A stretch of 64,000 nucleotides of DNA from Strongylocentrotus droebachiensis. Taxonomy: Eukaryota > Echinodermata > Echinoidea > Camarodonta > Strongylocentrotidae. A program made the position numbers and the translations under genes. The notes beneath the pieces are model-generated. The model was not told the DNA's origin. It worked only from the letters and a program-made list of their open reading frames with translations, and did not search any database. The stretch spans positions 62,001 to 126,000 of the forward strand of contig JAVYIG010002546.1 of the NCBI GenBank assembly GCA_035222895.1. Reading direction: 5' to 3'. This document shows, piece by piece, positions 44,160 to 55,008 of this stretch (the stretch's first letter is position 1; each line of letters opens with the position of its first letter).

Positions 44160-45450
44160 CTGGAACTGGATATGCGTTCATGAAAGTTATGCCATCATTA
44201 TTCATTTATGCAACCATCTGTGCACTGACTGATAAAAGTCATTAGTAAAAAAAACTGTAAAACCCATCAAGATGAATAATGGATATTCGTTCATGAAAGT
44301 TATGCCATCATTATTCATTTATGCAACTATCTGTGCATGGACTTATAATAAAAGTCATTAGTACAAAAAATGTAAAACCCATCAAGAGGAATAATGGATA
44401 TTCGTTCATGAAAGTTATGCCATCATTATTCATTTATGCAACCATCTGTGCACTGACTGATAAAAGTCATTCGTAAAAAAACTGTAAAACCCATCAAGAT
44501 GAATAATGGATATTCGTTCATGAAAGTTATGCCATCATTATTCATTTATGCAACTATCTGTGCACTGACTGATAAAAGTCATTAGTAAAAAAAACTGTAA
44601 AACCCATCAAGATGAATAATGATATTCGTTCATGAAAGTTATGCCATCATTATTCATTTATGCAACTATCTGTGCACTGACTGATAAAAGTCATTAGTAA
44701 AAAAAACTGTAAAACCCATCAAGATGAATAATGATATTCGTTCATGAAAGTTATGCCATCATTATTCATTTATGCAACTATCTGTGCATGGACTTATAAT
44801 AAAAGTCATTAGTACAAAAACTGTAAAACCCATCAAGATGAATAATGGATATTCGTTCATGAAAGTTATGCCATCATTATTCATTTATGCAACTATCTGT
44901 GCACTGACTGATAAAAGTCATTAGTAAAAAAAACTGTAAAACCCATCAAGATGAATAATGGATATTCGTTCATGAAAGTTATGCCATCATTATTCATTTA
45001 TGCAACTATCTGTGCACTGACTGATAAAAGTCATTAGTAAAAAAAACTGTAAAACCCACCAAGATGAATAATGGATATTCGTTCATGAAAGTTATGCCAT
45101 CATTATTCATTTATGCAACTATCTGTGCACTGACTGATAAAAGTCATTAGTAAAAAAAACTGTAAAACCCATCAAGATGAATAATGATATTCGTTCATGA
45201 AAGTTATGCCATCATTATTCATTTATGCAACATTCTGTGCATGGACTTATAATAAAAGTCATTAGTACAAAAACTGTAAAACCCATCAAGATGAATAATG
45301 GATATTCGTTCATGAAAGTTATGCCATCATTATTCATTTATGCAACCATCTGTGCACTGACTGATAAAAGTCATTCGTACAAAACTGTAAAACCCATCAA
45401 GATAAATACTGGATAAGTGTTCATGAAAAATATATAATCATTATTCAATT
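44160..45450. repeat. 113-bp satellite, about 11 units, four-unit higher order
   Basis: Unit marks: CGTTCATGAAAGTTATGCC, CATTATTCATTTATGCAAC, CATCAAGATGAATAATG. Unit starts near 44175, 44288, 44403, 44515, 44627, 44739, 44854, 44967, 45080, 45192 and 45307, so spacings are 112-115. The 115-base variant (GCATGGACTTATAATAAAAG) comes every fourth unit. Lies in the intron that splits D14. Confidence 0.95.
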
Positions 45451-46060
45451 ATGCAAGAACGATTTCATTCTACAGGTATCATAAACAGCTGGTGGTATTT
45501 TTGTCAAGAAAGCATACAAGAAGTATTTCTAAAGGACCTCTTATCATTTGTTATCAACACGGCAGTTGATCTTCTAAATGGAGAAAGCGTGACCTCTTTT
45601 ATAATGTTTAAGCTTTCAGGACAAAGATTTTCATAAGGCTAAATAGATCAAATTTCCTTCTACAAATTTGCAAAACATTTACATTTTGCTTTTATTGCTT
45701 CATTGTCCAAATAAAATACCCTGTCTCAGAGAACAATATGCATGGTTATGAGCTATGTTAAAAAGGTTAAAATTGCCAACTTTGTATAAAAAAACACTGA
45801 TTTAGCCTTTCAATGTGCTGCCAATCTATGGATTTTATGGCTTATGTTCTTTGTAATACCTCCTAGCATCATATGCTACGCGGCCATGCAAAAACATGGA
45901 AATATCGTGTGTAAAAACGTTTGCCCTTTCTTTTCATGAATCTTGTATATTTATATAATAGGGATATAAAAAGTTACTGAGCCAAACCACAAAAAGAGCA
46001 ATCTCTGTCTGTGGATGATTTGGGCCATCTACTTTCTACGAACTGGTTTATTAGCCATAC
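45451..46060. other. Intron inside D14, upstream part
   Basis: A last degraded satellite unit, then about 600 bp with no recognised gene or repeat. Confidence 0.6.
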
Positions 46061-46174
46061 CTGGTAACGATGAACCATCCAAGTATACCGTTGAAATACC
46101 TGGGATGGTCCAATCAATTCGTACGCCAGTTGATGAAACATTCAGGAGGTACACTTCATCTCCATTTCCAAGGG
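46061..46174 (-). CDS. FN3 domain D14, first half
   Basis: 38 codons, acceptor attttcag, donor GTATGG, phase 1 at both ends. It encodes strands A to C': VYLLNVSS, TGVRIDWTIPG, TVYLDGSSLP. One sequon (NVS). It joins 43992-44081 through a G|TT codon. The whole domain has only 68 codons, short for FN3. Unlike the other split domains, the intron lies after strand C' and is phase 1. Confidence 0.85.
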
Positions 46175-46380
46175 CTGAAAATGAGGACAAAATCTTTAAA
46201 ATACATGTACATGTTGGGATCAAGACCAAGACCAAGACATAAAACATCTATACCAAGACATCTATACCAGGACTGGGCCCTGTTTATAAAATAACCAGTT
46301 ACAATAACTGGTATAAAGAAGGCACTGAAATCCCTGCATTTGATTGATTGATAACATATTTTTTGCAGTAATGTTATACA

Positions 46381-46886
46381 TACAGTAGGCTTGCGGGTGC
46401 ATCATGTTGGTTATCTTTCTGCTGTGCATTGTAGCAGACTACAACGTCGTCGCCTATGTCGGGGACCCACACAGCGTCTCGCCGACAGCACACCCCACTC
46501 ATGGATTCAAAACTATCCGAAGTCCACAACCCAGAGACTCCAGCCCAGACTGACGAGCCGACCATCCATGTCCACTCCCTGATGACTCAAGCCCACACGG
46601 TCATGTATTTTTCCCCGATGTCCACACCCCGGTGACTTAAGCTCACACACGCCAGCTATTCTCCACTCCTGACGACGGATAGTCAACCTGTTCGAAACGT
46701 TGAGCCACTCCCGCCACTCATCCTCTCCAAGCGATATAGTTCTCCTTAGAACTATAAGCTAAGAAAGATAACCAACAGTCTTTTTCAAGACTACACAAAC
46801 AGTCCTTTTCAGGACTACACATCCTCAAGAAAGATCTCAATCCTCTCTCTCTCTCTCTCACATGGTGCACCCGCAAGCCTACTGTA
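46381..46886 (+). mobile_element. TIR element carrying histone-type 3' end signals
   Basis: Perfect 21-bp terminal inverted repeats (TACAGTAGGCTTGCGGGTGC plus one base) with TA beside both ends. 506 bp, GC-rich inside. Near the right end in plus sense are two stem-loops with TTTC loops and then CAAGAAAGA. No histone coding sequence is present. Open frames inside have no known match. Confidence 0.8.
46777..46834 (+). promoter_or_regulatory. Two histone-type stem-loops plus CAAGAAAGA
   Basis: AGTCTT-TTTC-AAGACT at 46777-46792 and AGTCCT-TTTC-AGGACT at 46801-46816, each followed by ACAC, then CAAGAAAGA at 46826-46834. Replication-dependent histone mRNAs end with a 6-bp stem, a 4-base loop (TTTC in the common form) and, in sea urchins, CAAGAAAGA some ten bases later. 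The second stem-loop fits this layout. Confidence 0.65.
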
Positions 46887-46990
46887 TATCTACATCACCA
46901 TGCAAGCCGACACTTACAAGCAGAATGTTACACATGTTATTGATAATAATGTTTATGAAACAGAGCCCAGGAGCAGGAAAAACCATCCCA

Positions 46991-47145
46991 GAGCCCAGGA
47001 GCAGGTTTCATGAAACTTGTTATGAATAAAAAGTTACAATAACTGTTATAAGCTACTGGAATCCTTGCATTTGATTGGCTGAGAGGAAAGATGTCATGGA
47101 ATTTCAGCAATTAGTTATTGATAAGAATTTTAATGAAACAGGGAC
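46991..47145. repeat. Foldback MITE (TGTTATAAGCTACTGGAATCC family)
   Basis: CAGGTTTCATGAAACTTGTT at the left and TAATGAAACAGGGACC at the right; CTTGCATTTGATTGGCTGAG inside. Confidence 0.75.
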
Positions 47146-47172
47146 CTGATCTTGAATTTGTTATTGACATCT

Positions 47173-47330
47173 AGGCTCTGTCTTATAAAGAGTTGCAATT
47201 AATCACAACTTATAAGCAATTGAGATCAATTGCATCTATATAAGTAAGAGATAAGAGACTGCAAGCTTGCATTTATAAAAGGATTTGCGATTGATTCAAA
47301 TCAATCGCAACTCTTTAAAAGACGGGCCCT
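47173..47330. repeat. Foldback MITE (AAGAGTTGCAATTAATC)
   Basis: CTTATAAAGAGTTGCAATTA at the left pairs with CAATCGCAACTCTTTAAAAG at the right; a second internal palindrome GATTGATTCAAATCAATC. Ends 15 bp from the D13 donor. Confidence 0.8.
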
Positions 47331-47344
47331 TGGACTCAAATTAC

Positions 47345-47626
47345 CTGTCATGACAGTCTTTTCTGCTGTTGTACTCCTCTCTTCCAATCCTTCTTCGCCC
47401 ATGATAGTTGTGACAGAAACAGTATACTCTGTATTATGCATCAGCCCCACGAAGGTAAATCCGCGTATGTCGCTACCCACTATCCTGGGCAGCTCCTGCA
47501 GGGCGGTTGTTGGTGAAATGTCGACTTCAAAGCCCTGGTATAGACCGCTTGCAGGTGAGTCCCATTCAATGCGCAGCGTGGTGATAGTTTCATCTACAAC
47601 ACGAAGAGACTCTGGAGGACTTGGAG
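47345..47626 (-). CDS. FN3 domain D13 (type A), single exon
   Basis: 94 codons, phase 1-1, acceptor acccttcag, donor GTAATT. A textbook type A domain: starts APSPPESL, strand B TLRIEWDSPA, strand C GFEVDIS, GLMHNTEYTVSVTTIMGEEG in strand F, ending TVMTG. No cysteine and no sequon. It sits at the last A step of its block. Confidence 0.94.
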
Positions 47627-48076
47627 CTGAAGGGTAAAGAAAGAAGAAATAGTAGGACACATTATTGCCACTTTTTTTTTTTTTTTTTTTTTTAACTCTT
47701 CATATGATACACAACTTAGCTTCCTGTGCCATATCGTATTTAACATATGCCAAAGGCTTCAAGATTATTTTGACCGTTTCCTGTGCAAGATGAATTCATT
47801 ACCGGTGTTAAATGAGTTGTCATGGAGCTAATCAAGATTGGAAGTGGGTGATTTTACAAAGCCATTCTGTTGCACAAAGGAAGCCTTCCGTCAATTGGTT
47901 CTTATTGTCTTGTGCAAGGTTGCACATGTGGTATAGAAGTAACCATGCAGAAAGACGAAGAAAGCAAGCTAAGTGTTAATAGAATGCAGCAGAAGTAATA
48001 ACATACTATAGTATGCATTCGGGTGCATATAAAGATGGACGACTAAATCTACAGTGTTGGAAAGCTCTGGTTTTAC

Positions 48077-48334
48077 CTGTTCGAACCTGCAGTTGATCCA
48101 AAGGGTCTGGGAAAGTAGTGATGGGCTGGAGGAAGAGCGAGACCTCGTAGAGCTGCCCGGGAGTCAAGTTCGATATGGATTTTTGGTACGAAGTCTCCTC
48201 GCTCTGCTTCGGTATGACCTCATTGATACTGGCGGATGTGATCAAGTAGCCTGTGAATGTCTCAGGGTTCGGCTGCTCGTCCCACAAGAAAGTGAGAGCA
48301 TTTGCTGTGTTGACAACTGACAGGATCCTAACAC
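48077..48334 (-). CDS. FN3 domain D12 (type B), single exon
   Basis: 86 codons, phase 1-1, acceptor ggattgcag, donor GTAAAA. Strand B ALTFLWDEQ, strand C GYLITSA, then NLTPGQLYEVSLFL and ending LQVRTG. One sequon (NLT). The intron on its donor side, towards D13, is only 450 bases. Its counterpart at the same block step would be D34; the pair is missing from the middle block. Confidence 0.92.
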
Positions 48335-48486
48335 CTGCAATCCATACAAGTGGCAAATGGGGTAAAAGAACAACCATCACAATTAGGGATTTTTATGGAA
48401 GTGTTGAAGGAATAACCCCAGCGGTTTCATGGTCTAGTGGATAAGTTGCAGGACTGTTAATCACATGGTTTGAGGTTCAAGTCCTG

Positions 48487-48795
48487 GGGGGTGTTTCACA
48501 AAGATTCTAAGTAGAACTTAACTCTAAGTTGGACTTAAAAATTATGGACAGCCATTGGAGTCTTAAAATGAAATATATTCAAAAGCAGAAATTCAAGTAT
48601 TTTAGACTTTTTATAAATTCCACATCCGGAACATGAAATCTCCCATGATAATAGAAAATATGAATGATTTGAATCAACATTTTATGCCTTTTGAAATAAA
48701 TTTTACAAATATTTTCAATGATGCTAATGGCTTTCCATAATTTTTAAGTCCAACTTAGAGATAAGTTCAACTTAGGATCTTTGTGAAACACTCCC
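48487..48795. mobile_element. Foldback element GGGGTGTTTCACAAAG, copy 1
   Basis: Arms TTCTAAGTAGAACTTAAC and TAAGTTGGACTTAAAAATTA pair with the right end; outer ends GGGGGGTGTTTCACAAAG and complement of TTTGTGAAACACTCCC. CTG beside both ends suggests a 3-bp target duplication. Confidence 0.85.
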
Positions 48796-48869
48796 CTGCT
48801 GCAGCACTAATATCCTTTGGCAAGATAATAATCAACATTTGACACTCTTCACCCAGGTGTAGTCAACAG

Positions 48870-49168
48870 CAGAGCTGCCAACCTTGTGCGACCAAAAAAG
48901 GAATCATGATGGCAAAAAAAAGGAATTTCTAGCAAAAACAAGGAATTCATTAAAACAAAACTTACAACCACACGCAACACACTTCCAATGCAGAAATGTC
49001 CATTCCTCATGCTTTTTTTTTTTTCCATATTAGGACCTATAGTTTATTTACAAGTAGGTGTTTTTTTGTTTTTTTTTCCAAACATATTTTATGATGAAAA
49101 AACATACTTTTTTAACTTGGAGGAAAAAACAGAATAATTCCGGGAAAAACGTAATGGTGGCAGCTCTG
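48870..49168. mobile_element. CAGAGCTGCCAACC element
   Basis: CAGAGCTGCCA at the left and TGGCAGCTCTG at the right as inverted ends; AAAAGGAATTTC and long A or T runs inside. 299 bp. Confidence 0.7.
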
Positions 49169-49698
49169 AAATAGGTATCCTGTAGGAAGAAATTGCTTGA
49201 ATGCTTGAGTGCCTTATCATGATAGCTCAGCTAAAGCCAGGGTAATAATATGATTGCAGGGCTCTCAGGGAGGACAGTTGTAATCCTGATGAGGCTACCC
49301 TGGGTAAATAAGACATATCATTATCATTAATTTTCAAGTTGGTAACACCCACAGTATGCCCTTGTATGAACTACCTGCCGAAGGCTTCATGAACTCAAAA
49401 CGTGAAGCACTAGCCAAAACTCACCAATAACTTATTTACTGGGATTTGAATTTCATATTTTAGATTCCAAAGATCAAATGATATACATTAGGATATGACT
49501 ATGTGAAAACCAATGTAATACATACATGAACCTATGATTGTTGTACATATGATGTTGAAATATGATGTTGTAAAGTGCAATGGTCTTTTTCAATGATGAT
49601 CAAAGTAAGTCTACTATTGCTTCACATTACTGTATCCTATAACAAAGAGCTCAGTGAGTACATGTAAGACTGCAAGAAGTTTGCCATTCATTTACACA

Positions 49699-50420
49699 TT
49701 AAAGGTAAAGACCAGGGGAGTGTTTCACAAAGATCCTAGATCTAAGTTGAACTTATCTCTAAGTTGGACTTAAAAATTATGGAAAGCCATTAGCATCTTT
49801 GAAAATATTTTGTAAAAGTTATTTTGAAAGGCATTAACTGTTTATTCAAATCATTCATATTTTCTATCATCAAGGAGATTTCATGTTCTGGATGTGGAAT
49901 TTATAAAAAGTCAAAAATACTTGAATTTCTGCTTTTGAATATATTTCATTTTAAGACTCCAATGGCTGTCCATAATTTTTAAGTCCAACTTAGAGTTAAG
50001 TTCTACTTAGGATCTTTGTGAAACACCCCCCAGTATTGGAAACGCCCCAATTTCAAAAAATGAAATGGAAGCTCTTATTACCAATCATGTGAAAGAGTAT
50101 GTTTTGACTAATACATGATGATACAAATTTTGCCGGGAAACCGCCTACTGATTGATATATTTGGTAAATTTGTTTATCAATTGGTGTGTGAGAGATAAAC
50201 GCATGTGTCGCGCACGTGTGCGTAGTCCCATATACATCTTTCTGTGTACAGTGCTTGTAACTTTACGAAGACTGGGCCAAATCTCTTATCATTTTGATGA
50301 TTCCAGAACCTTGTAGTACACACCAATACTTATATGCTAGATGATTAACCTTTTCTGATCGATTCCACAACGTTTCTTTCACAATGCAATCGCATGACCA
50401 TTACTGGTCTTTATCTTTAA
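49699..50420. mobile_element. TTAAAGGTAAAGACC MITE, reversed, with nested foldback
   Basis: Reverse copy of 39286-39688. Sixteen bases into its left end a 315-bp foldback (49715-50030) is inserted. TTAA at both ends. Confidence 0.85.
49715..50030. mobile_element. Foldback element GGGGTGTTTCACAAAG, copy 2, inverted
   Basis: Inverse of 48487-48795 over almost the whole length (CATATTTTCTATCAT, GACTCCAATGGCTGTCCATA). CAG beside both ends matches the CTG of copy 1. Confidence 0.85.
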
Positions 50421-50470
50421 CAACTGCTGATGTTACATCTTTGTATCTGATCGAGCCTTTTGTGACTTAC

Positions 50471-50764
50471 TTGTCCTGACGACTTCCTCCAGGGGCTCTC
50501 CTGACAAACGCTTGCCATCGCTGCCATCGCCAGCTCCTGTCCGTCCCACGCTGCTCAGCCGTACAGTATAGCTCGTATCCGCATCCAGACCATGGATGTC
50601 GTACATTCCGTCATTGTCTATTCTCGCCTCCCAGGTATCGGAGGGAGATTCAGTCTTGAAGTACTCAAGGACCATCTCAGCGATGTTTGGCGGTGGAGTC
50701 CAGCGAATCTCGATCAGGCGAGAGCTGACCGCTGTGATGGTTACGGAGGATGGGGGTGAAGGCC
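50471..50764 (-). CDS. FN3 domain D11 (type A), single exon
   Basis: 98 codons, phase 1-1, acceptor ccactcag, donor GTAAGT. Starts GPSPPSSV; strand B LIEIRWTPPPN; strand C MVLEYF; strand F TSYTVRLSSVGRTGAG. A Gly/Asp/Ser-rich F-G loop follows, then GEPLEEVVRTS. The ending PLEEVV resembles SLEQVV of D33, and both have GAG after strand F. No sequon. Confidence 0.93.
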
Positions 50765-51762
50765 CTGAGTGGAGACAAATTCACATGTACATATTCACAT
50801 TTGTGACGAAAACACAGGTTAACACACAATAAAACACAGCACCTACAGAGGAAGGATCGAGCTTACGAAGGCAATCGTGGAGACGGCAAAATAGAAATTG
50901 AAATAAATATCATCAACACAAAAAACTTCTTTACACACACAAGTTAGTACATACGTGTACATGCACGACACATGCAAATGTACTACATATACATGTACAC
51001 TAGGTGCAGTAGAGACTGCGGATCATTCACCCACTGATGCACTAGTGTATAAAAATGAAACACTGAAATCACTGTGAGCAGAATTTACTTACATTTGCTA
51101 GAAGACCTCACTTAGGGTGTTAAAAATATGCTCTATTAAAATTCTTTGGTTTCTAAGATGAAAATGAATTATTCCAAAAATGTCTCTTCTCCCTCGTCAT
51201 GTTATAATCTACCCTGGTCCACTCTCGGGTATTATCCCCACTACACCTATTGAAGAAAGTCTCATAGGAAAACCTGTGGAGGAGTACAAGGTTACTTTAG
51301 GGTGAACCGAGACTTGCTCCTGCGACAATTGCTCCAAACTTCATTCTGTCAAAGGTATAAGGTTAGGTTGCTAGTTGCAGCAGGGTTTTAAGTTAGGTTC
51401 TAGGGTAAAGGATAGGGCTCACGTTACGTATACGGCCTGAACAGTTCACATGCATGCAACTGGAAGAAAAATGTTTTACTCATTGCATTCATTCCTATCA
51501 GGAGTCACATTATATAAATGTCTCGGAGCAATTACAGGTGACTATACACATTAAAAGGAGGCCAAACTTGCCTGTCTTCCTGAGGTGAAAAGTAGAAAGG
51601 AATGATTGAAGTTGTGATAGTGTTTTTTTTTTCTTTCTACCAGGTGTATGTCTTTCAGGCCTGACTATACATGTAAGGGTCCAGGGTTGAATTTAAGAAT
51701 TTGGTTAATGTAGTAAATTTATGAACAGCAATTGCACAGGTGTGTCCAATCTATTTAACCTC
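50765..51762. other. Intron D10-D11, first part
   Basis: Short ACATGTAC-type runs (50940-51000) and the GCTCCTGCGACAATTGCTCC repeat at 51308-51430 shared with 18240 and 54780-54985. Nothing else. Confidence 0.6.
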
Positions 51763-52710
51763 GTAAAGTGAAACCGCATATTAAACAAAGGCTGCTAAAA
51801 GGAGACAAGAAAAGTGGTCCTTATAGGCAGGTGGTTTTATATGTACAGGTTCCTTAACCCTATTTAGCCCGGGGGGGGGGCTTGAGAAGCCCCCCCCTCG
51901 ACATTTTTCGCGATAATTTTTTAACGCAAGAAAATCTTGCACTGAAATTTTGTGACTTTTTTCTTTCGAGTCTTGCGCAACTTTTGAAAGAAATTTTTCG
52001 AAAATCGGACCTACCATTACAAAGTCACGTGTCCTTTTGTCTTCGCATGTCAGCCCGAAAATCGCTCATTTTTGTGATTTGTGTACAAAACATATGGAAA
52101 TCTCATTTTTCAAATAAAGAGGTAAAACATTGGTTATTTGGTCTTGTTTAGATTTTAGGTGTTTATTTTGGGGTCAAAATAGTTGAATTATAGTTGGAAA
52201 TGAAATAAAACAACAAAAACAATAAAATACATAAGTTAAAAAAACAAAGAAATACATAAGAAATTATCAAAACAATAGATAACATAAGGAATAACCCTGG
52301 TTTTTCAAATTTTTGTGTTGTATTATTATTCCAAATGGTCTAACAAATATATGTAGTGAGAAAGAATGCTTAAATATGAATAATGTCTGATTTATGGGCA
52401 AAAATGTGAATTTAATGACCTTATTTGCATAAATTACCATAAATATGCAAATGAGTGAATTTTTCAAAAAAATTGAAATTACCATAGTATTCTATACACT
52501 TCACTTGACATGTATGCAAATTTTCGCGGTGATCGGGCGTTTCACGGCCGAGATCATAGGGGGGGGCCTGAGAAGCCCCCCCACGGGCTATGCAGTTTCA
52601 AAATAGCCCGGGCTAAATAGGGTTAAGTATGGGTTTCAATTGGAACCGATTTTCAAGGGAAATAAAAAAATGTGGTCTTTCTATACACATGCAGGTTGAC
52701 TGTACATGTA
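51763..52710. repeat. GTGAAACC-type element split by a TTAA element
   Basis: Left part GTGAAACCGCATATTAAACA...CAGGTGGTTTTATATGTACA; right part GGGTTTCAATTGGAACC...GGTTGACTGTACA. Together they resemble the 30.4-kb element. Confidence 0.55.
51854..52626. mobile_element. TTAACCCTATTTAGCCC element, full copy
   Basis: 773 bp with perfect terminal repeats TTAACCCTATTTAGCCCGGG. Next in are G/C-run hairpins (GGCTTGAGAAGCC, GGCCTGAGAAGCC). A truncated inverted copy is at 12583-12950. Confidence 0.85.
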
Positions 52711-52744
52711 TAAGGTGAAAAAAGTGCCTGCTACTGTCACTCAC

Positions 52745-53020
52745 TTGTTCTCACTTTCTCCAGTTCCATAGACACTCCATAGGGGTCCATGTAGGAGACA
52801 ATATAAAGCTGCCCCGGGTCTAGGGAATCAAACTCTCCCTCAATGCTGCACAAGTCAGAGTTATTAGTGAGGCACACAGGGTCATCCAGGCGCTGGCGGC
52901 AGTACTCGACCAGGCAGACGCTGTAGCCGGCTTGGCCCAGGCGCCCCCAACGAACAGCAATGCTGGTGGAAGTTAAAGAGTCAACAACCGGTGTAGACTC
53001 GTTAGCTGGACGCAGGCCCA
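52745..53020 (-). CDS. FN3 domain D10 (type B), cysteine-rich
   Basis: 92 codons, phase 1-1, acceptor attttcag, donor GTGAG. TSTSIAVRWGRL in strand B, GYSVCLVEYC in strand C, LDPGQLYIVSYM in strand F, ending EKVRTS. Four cysteines (SVC, EYC, PVC, DLC) fall in strands C to E and could make two disulfides, unusual for FN3. Sequons NES and NNS. Confidence 0.92.
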
Positions 53021-53244
53021 CTGAAAATCAATCACAAAAAAAAATAGCAACACCGTTCATTCATCAAGACATAACATTTATACAAATATTAAAAGGCCTT
53101 ACAGTCAATACAAGGAATTATCGGACAAGATATGCCATAATGTTGGACAAGTTATAGACAGGTCCTATTTTGATTTCACATAGGGTACAATATTACCTGA
53201 CCAAAGCGGGTACAGTATTATCATTACCCTGGTGACTGGATTTA

Positions 53245-53505
53245 ATTACTATTCTGCATATTACAGTGCACATTCTTCACTCCCTGGGAAGCATTCCAGC
53301 TACTTGCCTTTTTACGGGTGCGCACATGCTATTTCAATCACATCGACATTCCCATCTTACCAGGTACCCATATAAGACCTGGGTGGAGAGGAGCAACTTC
53401 GATAAAATACCTTGCCTAAGAACATACATGTCAGTGCTGTGCCTGGGCCACTACGACACCTTTTGCTTTGCAGATCTCTTGACTTGCATCCTGCATCATG
53501 GCTGA
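53245..53505 (-). repeat. SINE family 2, minus copy
   Basis: GGTCTTATATGGGTACCTGG and CTCTCCACCCAGGTC on the minus strand, with GGAATGCTTCCCAGGGAGTG. A separate tail of the same family (GTGCTATATAAACACAGAAT) lies at 53610-53680. Confidence 0.7.
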
Positions 53506-53752
53506 CTGTAACCAAATTGTAATCTTTGCTATTCCACTATGCATGCTCTGTGAATAATACAGTTATCAAAATTGCAGCGCATTTCCATACATGTATACAT
53601 ATGCTTGTGTGTTAGGCACTTCGTTGGATCGATGTATTGAGTGCTATATAAACACAGAATATTATTATTATTATTATGCATATATAGGGTGAAAACTCAT
53701 TCCTAAACACATGGCAAAACCTGAATGATTTCTTTCAAGAATATACATGTAC

Positions 53753-54046
53753 CTGTTGAATTTGTGGCAGTTGGTGGTGTTTCGGTTGCGTATTGTTTTT
53801 CAAACGATCCGCTCTCCAGCAGCATGGAGACGAGTTCTACTGTGTATTCCGTTTCTGGCTCAAGACACTTGAAAACAAATTCAGTGACATTTCCTGAAAC
53901 ATTGACAGATCGCACCTCCGTGCTGTTTGTTGAGAGTGTAAGCAGAATCTCATTGGAGCTTGTGACAACGTCGGGTGGGTCCCAAGATGCAATGAGTGTG
54001 ATCTCGTCGAGAGATGTCAGGAAGACATTACTGACCGAATCAGGAT
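53753..54046 (-). CDS. FN3 domain D9 (type A), single exon
   Basis: 98 codons, phase 1-1, acceptor tttcgcag, donor GTACAT. Starts DPDSVSNVFLT, close to EPDPISNLVLT of D21. Strand B TLIASWDPPD, strand C NEILLTL, strand F TEYTVELVSM. Four sequons (NST, NVS, NVT, NST). The usual G before the F-G turn is absent and the domain ends in a Pro/Thr-rich tail (TPPTATNSTG). Confidence 0.92.
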
Positions 54047-54759
54047 CTGCGAAAGATTATGAAAAGTTAATCAAAAAATTGCACAGACGAACATGCAAAG
54101 GACAGCTATACAATATGTCTGCACTTCATTTAATTTAATTTATTTAATTTTAATTGAGGAACTTTACATAACTATCTTGATCTAAGGAGACTGGAATGAA
54201 CGGCAACAATTTTCACTTGAAACTGACAATAATTTTCTATGACACATATATTCTCCGTATGCTGGATATCCTATTATTCCTTGCATGCTAGTCAGTACGC
54301 TTACCAAATATCCCATAACATTTCAAGCAAAAATGACGTTCATTTCATAAGAAAAGGGGGCCGAGTCATTTAGACAGTGCAAAAACTCTTAGACGAATAG
54401 TGCAGTGGGTTCTTAACATGCAGAGGTAGTGACTCTCTTCTACAGGGTCTCCATTCAACATCCTCTCCAAGGGAGAGAGTGTTTCCAAGTCATAGCCTGC
54501 ATTTATGATATAGGGGAGGGGCACATTAACACACAACACAAACTTCAGTCATCCACCTTGGTTGATGCTTTACCGACTGAACAATTTCGTCTCCTAGAAA
54601 TAAATGGTAGATGCAACAGAGTACTTTTATTAAATGACATCTTTTCCAGTATGCTACTGCCGATTTGAAGCATATGAAGGGGAGCACTACATGTATTTCT
54701 GCGCAGACATGGCACTTTAGCCATACAACGTACATGTACATGTATGTCCTGATGATCTC

Positions 54760-54985
54760 AGAAGTAAGCTGTGATTGTGCAACACATGCTCCTGCGATTA
54801 TTGCTCTGTGGTAGTTTTGTACACTTAATGAATTCCTTACTTGATTCCCCGGATCCAAAACTATATACACGTAATCTGAACCCTAATCCTAACCTAAAAG
54901 CCAATTGCAATCTAACCCTGACCCTATACTTTTGACAGAATATACCCTGAAACAATTGTTGCCGGAGCAAATGTGGAATCACCAT
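54760..54985. repeat. GATTCCACATTTGCTCC repeat
   Basis: CCCTAATCCTAACCTAAAAG and ACAATTGTTGCCGGAGCAAA are the complement of blocks at 51308-51430 and 18240. Short, no ends defined. Confidence 0.55.
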
Positions 54986-55008
54986 AAGTTGTAAATGTGT
55001 AAACTTAC

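Larger units (their letters stand above)
46266..46970. repeat. Foldback MITE split by a nested element
   Basis: GGGCCCTGTTTATAAAATAA at the left and TTATTGATAATAATGTTTAT, GAAACAGAGCCC at the right belong together; 46381-46886 is inserted between. A 17-base block, AGAGCCCAGGAGCAGG, follows twice. Confidence 0.7.
48427..49345 (+). repeat. SINE family 2 copy with two insertions
   Basis: Head TTCATGGTCTAGTGGATAAG and GAGGTTCAAGTCCTGG, then a foldback (48487-48795), then CTTTGGCAAGATAATAATCA and CACCCAGGTGTAGTCAACAG, a second insertion (48870-49168), then GGTATCCTGTAGGAAGAAAT. The three SINE parts are in the right order and orientation. Confidence 0.75.

Noticed and set aside
44160-45450. Regular repeats that could look like a CRISPR array
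   Set aside because: Units are contiguous 113-bp copies without unique spacers, in a eukaryotic intron. It is a satellite.
46391-46582. Small gene inside the 46.4-kb element
   Set aside because: No start context, no match I recognise, and overlapping frames on both strands. GC-rich tandem blocks explain the open frames.
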